The notes beneath the pieces were generated by a model. The model was not told the DNA's origin. It ran no database searches and saw only the letters and a program-made list of their open reading frames with translations. Below, in pieces: positions 1 to 4,755 of a stretch of 5,404 bases of DNA; within the stretch, counting starts at the first letter, position 1, and each line of letters opens with the position of its first letter. The position numbers and the translations under genes were made by a program. Source of the stretch: CAYZJD01 sp964478455 (GTDB taxonomy: Bacteria; Acidobacteriota; Terriglobia; Bryobacterales; Bryobacteraceae); NCBI GenBank assembly GCA_964478455.1, contig CAYZJD010000326.1:1-5404 (forward strand). Reading direction: 5' to 3'.

Positions 1-339
1 ACGCAGAAGACGGCGGCCAACGCCGAGGAGAGCGCCTCGGCGGCCGAGGAATTGAGCGCCCAGTCCGAGACGCTGAAGAACGTCGTCGTGCGGCTGACCG
101 CCATGGTGGGCGGCGGCCAGTCGGCTGATGGAAACGACAGGCTCCAGGGCGCTTCGCGACGCCGGGCCAAAGCCTCGGCGGCACACTTGCACGGGGAGTC
201 GGTCCACGGCCTGGCGGCGCTGCGCAAGGCGGTTTCATCGGACGCGAAGGCGGCCGAGCACAAAGAACCCGTCCTGGCGGCCCAAAGGGCCAGCCGCCAG
301 GCGCTTCCATTAGAGGAGGAGGACTTCAAGGAATTCTGA
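1..339 (+). CDS. Methyl-accepting chemotaxis protein, C-terminal fragment (5' end outside window)
   Basis: This is the last 112 codons of a chemoreceptor, open at the left edge and ending at TGA 337-339. The first 40 or so residues (QKTAANAEESASAAEELSAQ, then LKNVVVRLTAMVGG) are the C-terminal arm of the MCP cytoplasmic signalling coiled coil. Alternating small residues and Glu/Gln of this type are where CheR and CheB methylate and demethylate receptors. A roughly 70-residue Ala/Arg/Lys-rich tail without obvious fold follows, ending in an acidic, aromatic segment LPLEEEDFKEF. Such tails on chemoreceptors are flexible tethers, and a terminal aromatic-acidic peptide can dock CheR or CheB; that role for this tail is inferred. 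The sensory domain, any HAMP domain and the CheA/CheW-binding tip lie outside the window, so the ligand and membrane topology cannot be judged. No chemotaxis partner gene is visible. The next gene is convergent, so this gene ends its transcription unit. Confidence 0.9.
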   Translation, partial: TQKTAANAEESASAAEELSAQSETLKNVVVRLTAMVGGGQSADGNDRLQGASRRRAKASAAHLHGESVHGLAALRKAVSSDAKAAEHKEPVLAAQRASRQALPLEEEDFKEF

Positions 340-370
340 CCGCTTCGCTCTCCGGAATCGAGGCAGATCC

Positions 371-393
371 CCGGCCTGCCCCGCGCAGGCTGG
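371..393. terminator. Candidate bidirectional terminator hairpin between convergent genes
   Basis: A GC-rich stem of 9 bp (371-379 with 385-393, one G-T wobble) closes a 5-nt loop. It lies in the 77-nt gap between the stop of the chemoreceptor (339) and the stop of the minus-strand methyltransferase (417). Only a short T run (399-401) follows on the plus strand, and none is clear on the minus strand. It is therefore not a textbook intrinsic terminator; its position between two convergent stops is the main argument. Confidence 0.45.
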
Positions 394-416
394 AGGGCTT
401 TCGCTGAGACGGAGCG

Positions 417-968
417 CTACGGCCGCGCCTTCCAAACCAGAAGCGCTACAGCGGCCGCGAACGCCGCTAGCGCCTGGTACTCCAGATTGCGCAGGTAGAG
501 TGACCAGCGAAAGCGCTCGCTGCCGAGCGGCGTTCTCGGGCGCGGCCACAGCATCGGGACGCGCGCAGCGTATTCCTCGTATTCCGGGAACAAGTTTCGA
601 AGATGCTGCTCCTCAAGTTCGATCACCGGCAGGTAGACAAGAAGGAAGACGGCGGCGAAGATCACCGCCAGCAGCACGCTCCGGGAGGCGATGGCCAAGC
701 CCGCAGCCGCAAGCAGCGTTCCGATGTAGAGCGGGTTCCGAACCAGAGCATAGGGGCCGCTCGTAGCCAGACGCTCGTTCTTGGCGAGATGGCCTGCGGC
801 CCAGGCGCGCAGGAGCAAGCCGGTCGTGGCGACGGGCAGTCCCCACACAAGCGACATCACGTCCGGGCGGGACAGCAGTGCAAATGCCGCGACGAGGAGG
901 AAGCCGAGGAACACGCGCAGGCGAGCGACCGCGTCGGCGTACGGCTTCGGGAACCGGGAGCGGCGCAT
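417..968 (-). CDS. Isoprenylcysteine carboxylmethyltransferase (ICMT/PEMT)-family membrane protein
   Basis: This 183-residue protein is of the small integral-membrane methyltransferase family (ICMT/PEMT-like, S-adenosylmethionine dependent). Hydrophobic segments lie at about residues 17-33, 38-55, 83-115 and 163-178. The family signature is clear: GH at 59-60, the SGPYALVRNPLYIG stretch at 70-83, and a C-terminal ELEEQ...FPEYEEYAARVPMLWP region at 117-142. The RNP and paired-Glu residues correspond to the cofactor-binding region known for ICMT. Bacterial members usually have no established substrate, and prenylated-cysteine substrates are not expected here, so lipid or small-molecule methylation is only a guess. 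The ATG (968-966) overlaps the stop of the upstream waaC-type gene by one base (TGATG on the minus strand), so translation is probably coupled. It is the last gene of the heptosyltransferase operon. The family assignment is firm; the substrate is unknown. Confidence 0.88.
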   Translation of the reverse strand: MRRSRFPKPYADAVARLRVFLGFLLVAAFALLSRPDVMSLVWGLPVATTGLLLRAWAAGHLAKNERLATSGPYALVRNPLYIGTLLAAAGLAIASRSVLLAVIFAAVFLLVYLPVIELEEQHLRNLFPEYEEYAARVPMLWPRPRTPLGSERFRWSLYLRNLEYQALAAFAAAVALLVWKARP

Positions 969-1951
969 CAGGCGGAGCAGCCGGCGGACCTTCGCCTGCC
1001 GGCGAGGCGCGCCGCCAGGGCGTCGAACACCATCTCCGGCGTGACGTCCCGCATCGAGGGATCGGTTTGCTCCCGCCGCTTGTAAGTGGTCGCGGCGCGC
1101 GGGCTGCGCAGCACCGTGAACGTGTTGCCGTAAGGGCCGTTGCGTGCCGGATCGGTGGGACCGAAGACGGCCACGCCGGGTTTGCCGAGGGCCGCGGCCA
1201 AGTGCACAGGCCCGCTGTCGATGCCCACGACCGCGAGCGCCGCGCGCGTGGCATGGATGAGGCCTGGGAGGCCCGAAAGGTGAAGCCGCACGTCACTGAT
1301 GCCGGAGAGCGCGTCCCGGGAGATCGGGGGACCATTGATCACCAGCGGCAGCGCGAACTCGGTTCGCAGGCGCCGCGCCAGCGCGCCGTAGTTCTCGGGC
1401 GGCCACTGTTTGGCGGGCCAGCCGGCGAGTGGGCTGGCCAGCACGAAGCCGCCTTCCGGTAAGTCGCCCTCCGGAGAGCCGGCGGGCAGCGGGAAGGCAT
1501 GGAGAATGCTTGTAGCTCCCGTAGCCGCGGCGAGCTCGAGGTTGCGGTCAACAACGTGGGCCGAGCGCGCGCGCACTTTGTTCGAATAGAAGAGCGCCGC
1601 CACGGGTTCGCGGACGAGCGACTGGTGGAAGCCGTAGATCCGGTCCGGGCGCGCGACCGATGCGGCCAGGGCGGACTTGAGCAGTCCCTGAAAATCCACC
1701 GCCCAATCGAAGCGCTGGGCACGCAGGTCGTGCCAGGCGCGGCGAAGTCCGGCGAGCGTCCGCCGCTCGAGCGGGATCGAGCGATCGAGGAAGGGGTTGG
1801 CTTCGAGCAGGGCCGTCCATTTCGGGTCAACGGCCCAGGCAATGGTCGAAGCCGGGAAGCTGTGCTTGAGGGTGGCAACGGCGGGCAGCGCGTGCAGAAT
1901 GTCGCCCATCGAACCGAGGCGCACAACGAGGATGCGGGGACCGGCGCTCAT
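968..1951 (-). CDS. waaC: Glycosyltransferase family 9, heptosyltransferase I (WaaC-like)
   Basis: This 327-residue cytoplasmic GT-B glycosyltransferase is close to the roughly 320 residues of E. coli WaaC. It is predicted to transfer the first L-glycero-D-manno-heptose from ADP-heptose to Kdo of the LPS inner core. The N-terminal half opens with ILVVRLGSMGDILHALPAV (residues 7-25); D17 matches the proposed catalytic Asp13 of E. coli WaaC. VDFQGLLKSAL (85-95) matches the WaaC DxQGLxKSA motif and favours WaaC over WaaF. In the C-terminal half, the WPAKQWP segment holds K181 (compare Lys192), and VGIDSGPVHLAAALGKPGVAVFGPTDP (242-268) is the ADP-heptose-binding signature with D245. The gene follows the RfaE2-like gene after 9 nt and overlaps the methyltransferase gene by 1 nt. 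The ATG at 1951 begins right before the family's N-terminal strand; only a weak purine stretch precedes it. Acceptor specificity is inferred from family resemblance. Confidence 0.88.
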   Translation of the reverse strand: MSAGPRILVVRLGSMGDILHALPAVATLKHSFPASTIAWAVDPKWTALLEANPFLDRSIPLERRTLAGLRRAWHDLRAQRFDWAVDFQGLLKSALAASVARPDRIYGFHQSLVREPVAALFYSNKVRARSAHVVDRNLELAAATGATSILHAFPLPAGSPEGDLPEGGFVLASPLAGWPAKQWPPENYGALARRLRTEFALPLVINGPPISRDALSGISDVRLHLSGLPGLIHATRAALAVVGIDSGPVHLAAALGKPGVAVFGPTDPARNGPYGNTFTVLRSPRAATTYKRREQTDPSMRDVTPEMVFDALAARLAGRRRSAGCSA

Positions 1952-1960
1952 ACCGCTCGT

Positions 1961-2365
1961 TTACGGGCGCGGCTCGTTCGATTGCTGCCGGCGGTGAACA
2001 TGCGCGATCAGGTCCCGGGTGATGCGCTCATGCTCCGGTTCCTGGCGCACGAGGCGCGTGCACGGAATGCGCGAAAGGAACTCATCGGCCGGCTCTTGCC
2101 CGGGAAGCACCACGTAGTCTACCACGGCGAGCGCGGCGACAAGCTCGGCGCGGGCCCGGCCATCAAGCAACGGACGCTCGGGCGACAAGATCGCCACCAG
2201 GAGCGCGCCGGCGTCGCCCCGTGCCTGCTCGAGGAGGCGGGCGTGCTCGGCCACGAGCGGGTCAAAGTAGCCGGATACGACGACGAGGGACCGTCCTTCG
2301 CGGGCCAGCCGGCCCGGCAGTTCCGCTGCTGCTTCGGCAGTCAGGATCTTGGTGCGTGTGTCCAA
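1961..2365 (-). CDS. HldC/RfaE2-like nucleotidyltransferase-fold protein with a degenerate HxGH motif
   Basis: Read from a TTG at 2365-2363 this is a 134-residue protein; the start lies 5 nt after the waaF stop. The only in-frame ATG (2473) would put about 36 residues inside waaF that look like shadow sequence, whereas MDTRTKILT leads directly into the RfaE2-type start. The order of elements matches RfaE2: KILTAEAAAEL (6-16), LVVVSGYFDP (27-36, family FTNGCFDLL), EHARLLEQAR (40-49), RPLLDGRARAELVAALAVVDYVV (64-86). The catalytic HxGH motif, which binds ATP phosphates in this superfamily, reads VAEH (38-41), so the first His and the Gly are lost. The C-terminal VKGADY region and the GYSTT motif are also replaced (LVRQEPEHERIT) and the protein is about 25 residues short. 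I infer a paralogue that has lost or changed the adenylyltransfer reaction. The frame is intact and it sits in a tight operon between two heptosyltransferase genes, which argues against a decaying pseudogene. The family assignment is good; the function is unknown. Confidence 0.72.
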   Translation of the reverse strand: MDTRTKILTAEAAAELPGRLAREGRSLVVVSGYFDPLVAEHARLLEQARGDAGALLVAILSPERPLLDGRARAELVAALAVVDYVVLPGQEPADEFLSRIPCTRLVRQEPEHERITRDLIAHVHRRQQSNEPRP

Positions 2366-2370
2366 GGAGT

Positions 2371-3408
2371 CTATTTCAACAGTTCGAGCGTCGCTGCCGC
2401 CACCCGGTTCGCGCTGACGGCGGACATGCAGCGGTGGTCGATGGGGCACTCGCGCAGGAGGCAAGGGCTGCAATCGACCGCTTCCCGAACGACCCGGGCG
2501 AGTGGTCCCGCTGGACCGGTGGTGATGTCGTCGGTCGCGCCAAACACGGCGACGGTTGGCACGTCCAGCGCCGAGGCCACGTGCATGGCGCCGGAGTCGT
2601 TGGTGAGGAACACGCGGCAGGCGGCGGCCAGCTCGATGAATTCGGCAAGCTTCGTTCGCCCGGCTAGGTTCACCGCCTTGCGGCCTGCCGCCTGGAGCGC
2701 GCCGGCCACAGCCTCGCAGACAGGCCGCTCGGCGGAGGAGCCGAACACGGCAACCGATGCCCCCAGTTCGGCGGCCACCCGGCCTGCCGTTTCGGCGAAC
2801 CGCTCCGGGAACCAGCGCTTGGCCCCGCCGAAGGCCGCGCCCGGACTGACGCCGACCACCGGCCGGGCGATTCCGAGTTCGTCAAGGCGCCGCTCGCCCG
2901 CCAGACGGGCAGGCTCGGCGCCCTCCAGTCGGATCACCGGGGCCACAGGCAGGTCGTCGAGCAAGCCGGCGCGCCGCAGGAGTTCGAGATAGCAGAAGCG
3001 CTCGTGGCGCGGTATCTCACCGGCCTTGGGCGGAGGGACACGGTCGGTGAGCAAGAGGTGGCGGGCGTCCCTGGCGTAACCGATTCGGCGGGGGATGCCC
3101 GCCATCCAGACGATCAGCGCGGCATCCAGGGAGTTCGCTAGCAGGATGGCGCAGTCAAAGCCGCGCTCGCGCAACCCACGGGCCGCGGCCCGCTTCCCTC
3201 TCCAATCCCCCGCGCCGGGCTTGGCGGTGTATAGGATTACCTCATCGGCGAACTTCTCCCGCGAGTACAGGTCCGCCACCCACGGCCGCGCCTGCACCGC
3301 GATATGCGCCTCGGGGAACCGCGCCCGTATCTCCCGGAGTGCAGGCAGCGACATCACCGCATCGCCCAGCCAGTTGGTTGCGCGGATTAGGATTCTGGAG
3401 AACAGCAT
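2371..3408 (-). CDS. waaF: Lipopolysaccharide heptosyltransferase II (WaaF)
   Basis: This 345-residue GT9 enzyme is predicted to add the second heptose from ADP-heptose to heptose I of the LPS inner core, on the cytoplasmic side of the inner membrane. The start ATG at 3408-3406 gives MLFSRILIRATNWLGDAVMSLPAL, the expected WaaF N-terminus with D16 as the counterpart of the catalytic Asp. The frame stays open upstream to 3582, but those 58 residues resemble no family sequence and run through the promoter region. Further signatures are SPGAAFGGAKRW (188-199), TNDSGAMHVASALDVPTVAVFGATD (269-293, ADP-heptose binding) and a late Cys-rich block (C313, C316, C321, C327; PCLLRECPIDHRCM) typical of WaaF rather than WaaC. 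It is the first gene of the minus-strand operon and is followed after 5 nt by the RfaE2-like gene. A promoter candidate lies 18 nt upstream of the ATG. No internal disruption is seen. Confidence 0.93.
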   Translation of the reverse strand: MLFSRILIRATNWLGDAVMSLPALREIRARFPEAHIAVQARPWVADLYSREKFADEVILYTAKPGAGDWRGKRAAARGLRERGFDCAILLANSLDAALIVWMAGIPRRIGYARDARHLLLTDRVPPPKAGEIPRHERFCYLELLRRAGLLDDLPVAPVIRLEGAEPARLAGERRLDELGIARPVVGVSPGAAFGGAKRWFPERFAETAGRVAAELGASVAVFGSSAERPVCEAVAGALQAAGRKAVNLAGRTKLAEFIELAAACRVFLTNDSGAMHVASALDVPTVAVFGATDDITTGPAGPLARVVREAVDCSPCLLRECPIDHRCMSAVSANRVAAATLELLK

Positions 3409-3426
3409 GGTCCCGGCCGGTCTTAC

Positions 3427-3435
3427 ATGGTAGCA
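3427..3435 (-). promoter_or_regulatory. Candidate extended -10 promoter of the waaF operon
   Basis: On the minus strand this reads TGCTACCAT, an extended -10 (TGn plus TACCAT). It ends 18 nt before the waaF ATG, which would give a leader of only about a dozen bases. No convincing -35 lies 16-18 nt upstream, as is tolerated for extended -10 promoters. The same GCTAC core precedes vapB and rfaE2 in this window. Confidence 0.42.
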
Positions 3436-3467
3436 GCGCGGGTTGTCGTGGGTACAGAGTCGACGTG

Positions 3468-3485
3468 GAAGGACGGGAAGGACGG
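3468..3485. repeat. Perfect 9-bp tandem duplication in the waaF/vapB intergenic region
   Basis: GAAGGACGG occurs twice back to back (3468-3476 and 3477-3485). It lies between the divergent candidate promoters, upstream of both. It may be a simple slippage duplication or a pair of protein-binding sites; nothing in the sequence decides this. Confidence 0.6.
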
Positions 3486-3502
3486 TGAACGTGGGCGCTG
3501 AA

Positions 3503-3535
3503 TCCGGCCTCAGGACGCCTTCCGGCGAGGCTGGA
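3503..3535. repeat. Imperfect inverted repeat upstream of vapB
   Basis: TCCGGCCTC (3503-3511) pairs with GAGGCTGGA (3527-3535) at 8 of 9 positions, or 9 if a G-T wobble is allowed, around a 15-nt centre. It ends 11 nt before the candidate vapB extended -10, covering the place where a -35 would lie. VapB-type antitoxins commonly autorepress from palindromes near their promoter, so this is a candidate operator. It could also be an incidental hairpin in GC-rich DNA. Confidence 0.4.
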
Positions 3536-3546
3536 CACGGATCATG

Positions 3547-3555
3547 TGCTACACT
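3547..3555 (+). promoter_or_regulatory. Candidate extended -10 promoter of vapBC
   Basis: TGCTACACT is an extended -10 hexamer (TGn plus TACACT). Initiation about 7 nt downstream falls at or next to the GTG at 3562, so the transcript may be leaderless. This is the main reason for preferring that GTG over the in-frame ATG at 3544, which would lie upstream of the transcript start. There is no recognisable -35 at 17 nt spacing. Confidence 0.42.
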
Positions 3556-3561
3556 GGTCCT

Positions 3562-3807
3562 GTGCAAACCGGGACGAAACATAACTTGACCTTGTCAATC
3601 GACGAGGGAGTCCTACTGGAGGCTCGCAAGCTCGCCCTCGAACGGCGGACTACGGTCAACCAACTGGTGCGAGACTACCTGGGCGGGTTGGTGAGACAGC
3701 GCGATCGCCGGCGGGCGGCGGCTGAACGGTTGAGGTCGGCATTCGCGAAAGGCATCGTGGAAGTCGGCGCCCCAACCTGGACGAGAGACAGCCTTCATGA
3801 GCGATGA
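3562..3807 (+). CDS. vapB: VapB-type antitoxin, ribbon-helix-helix-like
   Basis: This is an 81-residue protein from GTG 3562; the in-frame ATG at 3544 would add six residues (MCYTGP) that overlap the candidate promoter. The N-terminal part looks like a ribbon-helix-helix DNA-binding fold: a strand HNLTLSID (7-14), helix GVLLEARKLALERR (16-29), then a helix from TVNQLVRDYLGGL (31-43). A basic linker (RQRDRRRAAAERLR) follows. The C-terminus EVGAPTWTRDSLHER (67-81) resembles the toxin-embracing tail of VapB antitoxins, where a Trp-Thr-Arg...Leu motif inserts into the PIN toxin. Known VapB proteins neutralise their cognate VapC and autorepress the operon as a complex. The gene overlaps vapC by 11 nt, the usual antitoxin-first order. 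The call rests on fold pattern plus the neighbouring toxin. The start codon is the weakest part. Confidence 0.8.
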   Translation: MQTGTKHNLTLSIDEGVLLEARKLALERRTTVNQLVRDYLGGLVRQRDRRRAAAERLRSAFAKGIVEVGAPTWTRDSLHER

Positions 3808-4237
3808 ACAGGGGCTTGCGTTCGTCGATACGAACATCCTTGTCTATGCGTTCGACCAGACAGCGTCCCCCCGGAACATCGCTTCCAAGCGTCTTGTGTC
3901 GATACTCATGGACGAGGACCGGATTCGCCTCAGCACTCAGGTTCTTCAGGAACTCTTTGTCGCCTTGACCCGCAAGGTGAGTAAGCCGTGCTCTCCAAGC
4001 GAAGCCCTGGCTTGCCTGGAGGACCTCGCCGCATGGCCGCTGTTCATTGTTGACTACCCGGCGATCCGGGAGGCGGGTCTGCTTGCCCGGGATGCCACCC
4101 TCTCGTTCTGGGATGCGCTGATCGTGGTGGCCGCAGCCAAGAGCGGCTCTTCGAAGCTCTACACCGAGGATCTGAACCACGGGCAACAGTTGCTCGGCAT
4201 CACGGTCTGCAATCCCTTTCTGGAGTTCGAACGGTAG
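3797..4237 (+). CDS. vapC: VapC-type PIN-domain ribonuclease toxin
   Basis: This 146-residue single-domain PIN protein is of normal VapC length. The four acidic residues that bind metal in PIN nucleases are all in place: D11 in FVDTNILVYAFD, E52 in QVLQELFVAL, D106 in SFWDALIVVAA, and D125 in TEDLNHGQ. An active Mg2+- or Mn2+-dependent RNase is therefore expected. Characterised VapC toxins cleave tRNA or rRNA and stop translation; the target here cannot be read from the sequence. The ATG at 3797 lies inside the antitoxin gene (11-nt overlap), so translation is probably coupled, and no strong ribosome binding site is present. The pair sits between the waaF operon and rfaE2-mfd, with 75 nt to the next gene, and has no visible link to LPS synthesis. 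Confidence 0.92.
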   Translation: MSDEQGLAFVDTNILVYAFDQTASPRNIASKRLVSILMDEDRIRLSTQVLQELFVALTRKVSKPCSPSEALACLEDLAAWPLFIVDYPAIREAGLLARDATLSFWDALIVVAAAKSGSSKLYTEDLNHGQQLLGITVCNPFLEFER

Positions 4238-4297
4238 ACGCAAGCTTCGCGTCACAGCCCGGCAAACGGAGTGGGAGGCCCGGTTGCTTTTGTCCGC

Positions 4298-4303
4298 TAC
4301 AAT
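4298..4303 (+). promoter_or_regulatory. Candidate -10 element of rfaE2-mfd
   Basis: TACAAT (preceded by CGC, so not an extended -10) ends 9 nt before the rfaE2 ATG at 4313. The expected transcript start, near 4310, would leave a leader of about 3 nt, and there is no Shine-Dalgarno sequence in the intervening GAAATCGAC. No clear -35 is found at 16-18 nt spacing. A separate promoter here fits the 75-nt gap after vapC. Confidence 0.38.
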
Positions 4304-4312
4304 GAAATCGAC

Positions 4313-4755
4313 ATGGCGGGTTACTATTCCCGGGAAGAACTCGTCGCTGCTCGTGGACGGTGGAAGCGCGAGGGGAACGTGGTGGTGTTCACCAACGGCT
4401 GCTACGATCTCCTCCATCCCGGCCATATCCGGCTTCTGGAGAAGGCGCGCTCGCTGGGTGACATCCTGATCCTGGCGCTGAACACCGACGCGAGCGTGGC
4501 GCGGCTCAAGGGCCCGACGAGGCCGCTGATCCCGGAGTCCGAGCGGGTCGCCNNNNNNNNNNTGACGAAGACACCCCACGAGAATTGATCGCGGCGGTGC
4601 TCCCGGACGTGCTGGTCAAGGGCGCCGACTGGTCTCATTTCATTGCCGGCCGCGAGGAGGTCGAGGCCGCCGGAGGTAAGGTCTTGGCGCTGCCCCTCGA
4701 GGCCGGCTATTCAACTACAGAAATAGTGGAAAGAGCGCTGGAACGCCAACCTTGA
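4313..4755 (+). CDS. rfaE2: D-glycero-beta-D-manno-heptose 1-phosphate adenylyltransferase (HldC/RfaE2), interrupted by an N gap
   Basis: This enzyme transfers AMP from ATP to heptose 1-phosphate, making ADP-heptose for the WaaC and WaaF heptosyltransferases. From ATG 4313 the first 80 residues carry FTNGCYDLLHPGHIRLLEKAR (26-46), with the intact HxGH at 35-38, then ARLKGPTRPLIPESERVA. Ten N (4553-4562) follow. The protein resumes in a different frame at 4564 as DEDTPRELIAAVLPDVLVKGADW, continues through GREEVEAAGGKV and ends with the family motif GYSTTEIVERALE before TGA 4753-4755. Against E. coli HldE from memory, about 14 residues (the LxALExVDxVxxF segment) are missing. The real protein would be about 157 residues, the usual size for a stand-alone RfaE2 without the kinase domain. 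The in-frame readthrough to a stop at 4588 is an artefact of the gap. The stop overlaps the mfd start. The kinase HldA, GmhA/B and the epimerase HldD are not in the window. Confidence 0.9.
4553..4562. other. Assembly gap of ten N inside rfaE2
   Basis: Ten undetermined bases separate the two halves of rfaE2. The coding frame before the gap (position mod 3 = 2) differs from that after it (mod 3 = 1), so the true number of bases must be 2 modulo 3, not 10. Alignment to the family suggests about 41 bases. The N run is best read as a placeholder of arbitrary length. Confidence 0.95.

Noticed and set aside
603..1085. Plus-strand open frame of 160 codons
   Set aside because: It lies opposite the methyltransferase and the end of waaC, has low-complexity composition and no domain signal, and is a GC-driven shadow frame.
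1499..2992. Long plus-strand open frame of 497 codons
   Set aside because: It runs antisense through waaC, the RfaE2-like gene and waaF. Its translation is Arg/Ala/Gly/Ser-rich with no family motif, while the opposite strand carries clear conserved proteins. High GC content explains the open frame.
3503..3561. A novel defence or mobile system around vapBC
   Set aside because: Only a two-gene VapBC module is present, with no transposase, integrase, recombinase, target duplication or additional effector gene in the window.
3409..3582. Longer waaF start at 3582 giving 58 extra residues
   Set aside because: The extension does not resemble any heptosyltransferase N-terminus, crosses the divergent promoter region and overlaps the vapB start; the ATG at 3408 gives the expected family start.
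4237..4253. Small hairpin after vapC (GACGC with GCGTC, 7-nt loop)
   Set aside because: Only 5 bp, with no following T run and partly overlapping the stop codon; too weak to call a terminator.
3656..4579. Minus-strand open frame of 307 codons
   Set aside because: It is antisense to vapB, vapC and the first half of rfaE2 and reads through the N gap. The plus-strand proteins have intact catalytic motifs; this one has none.
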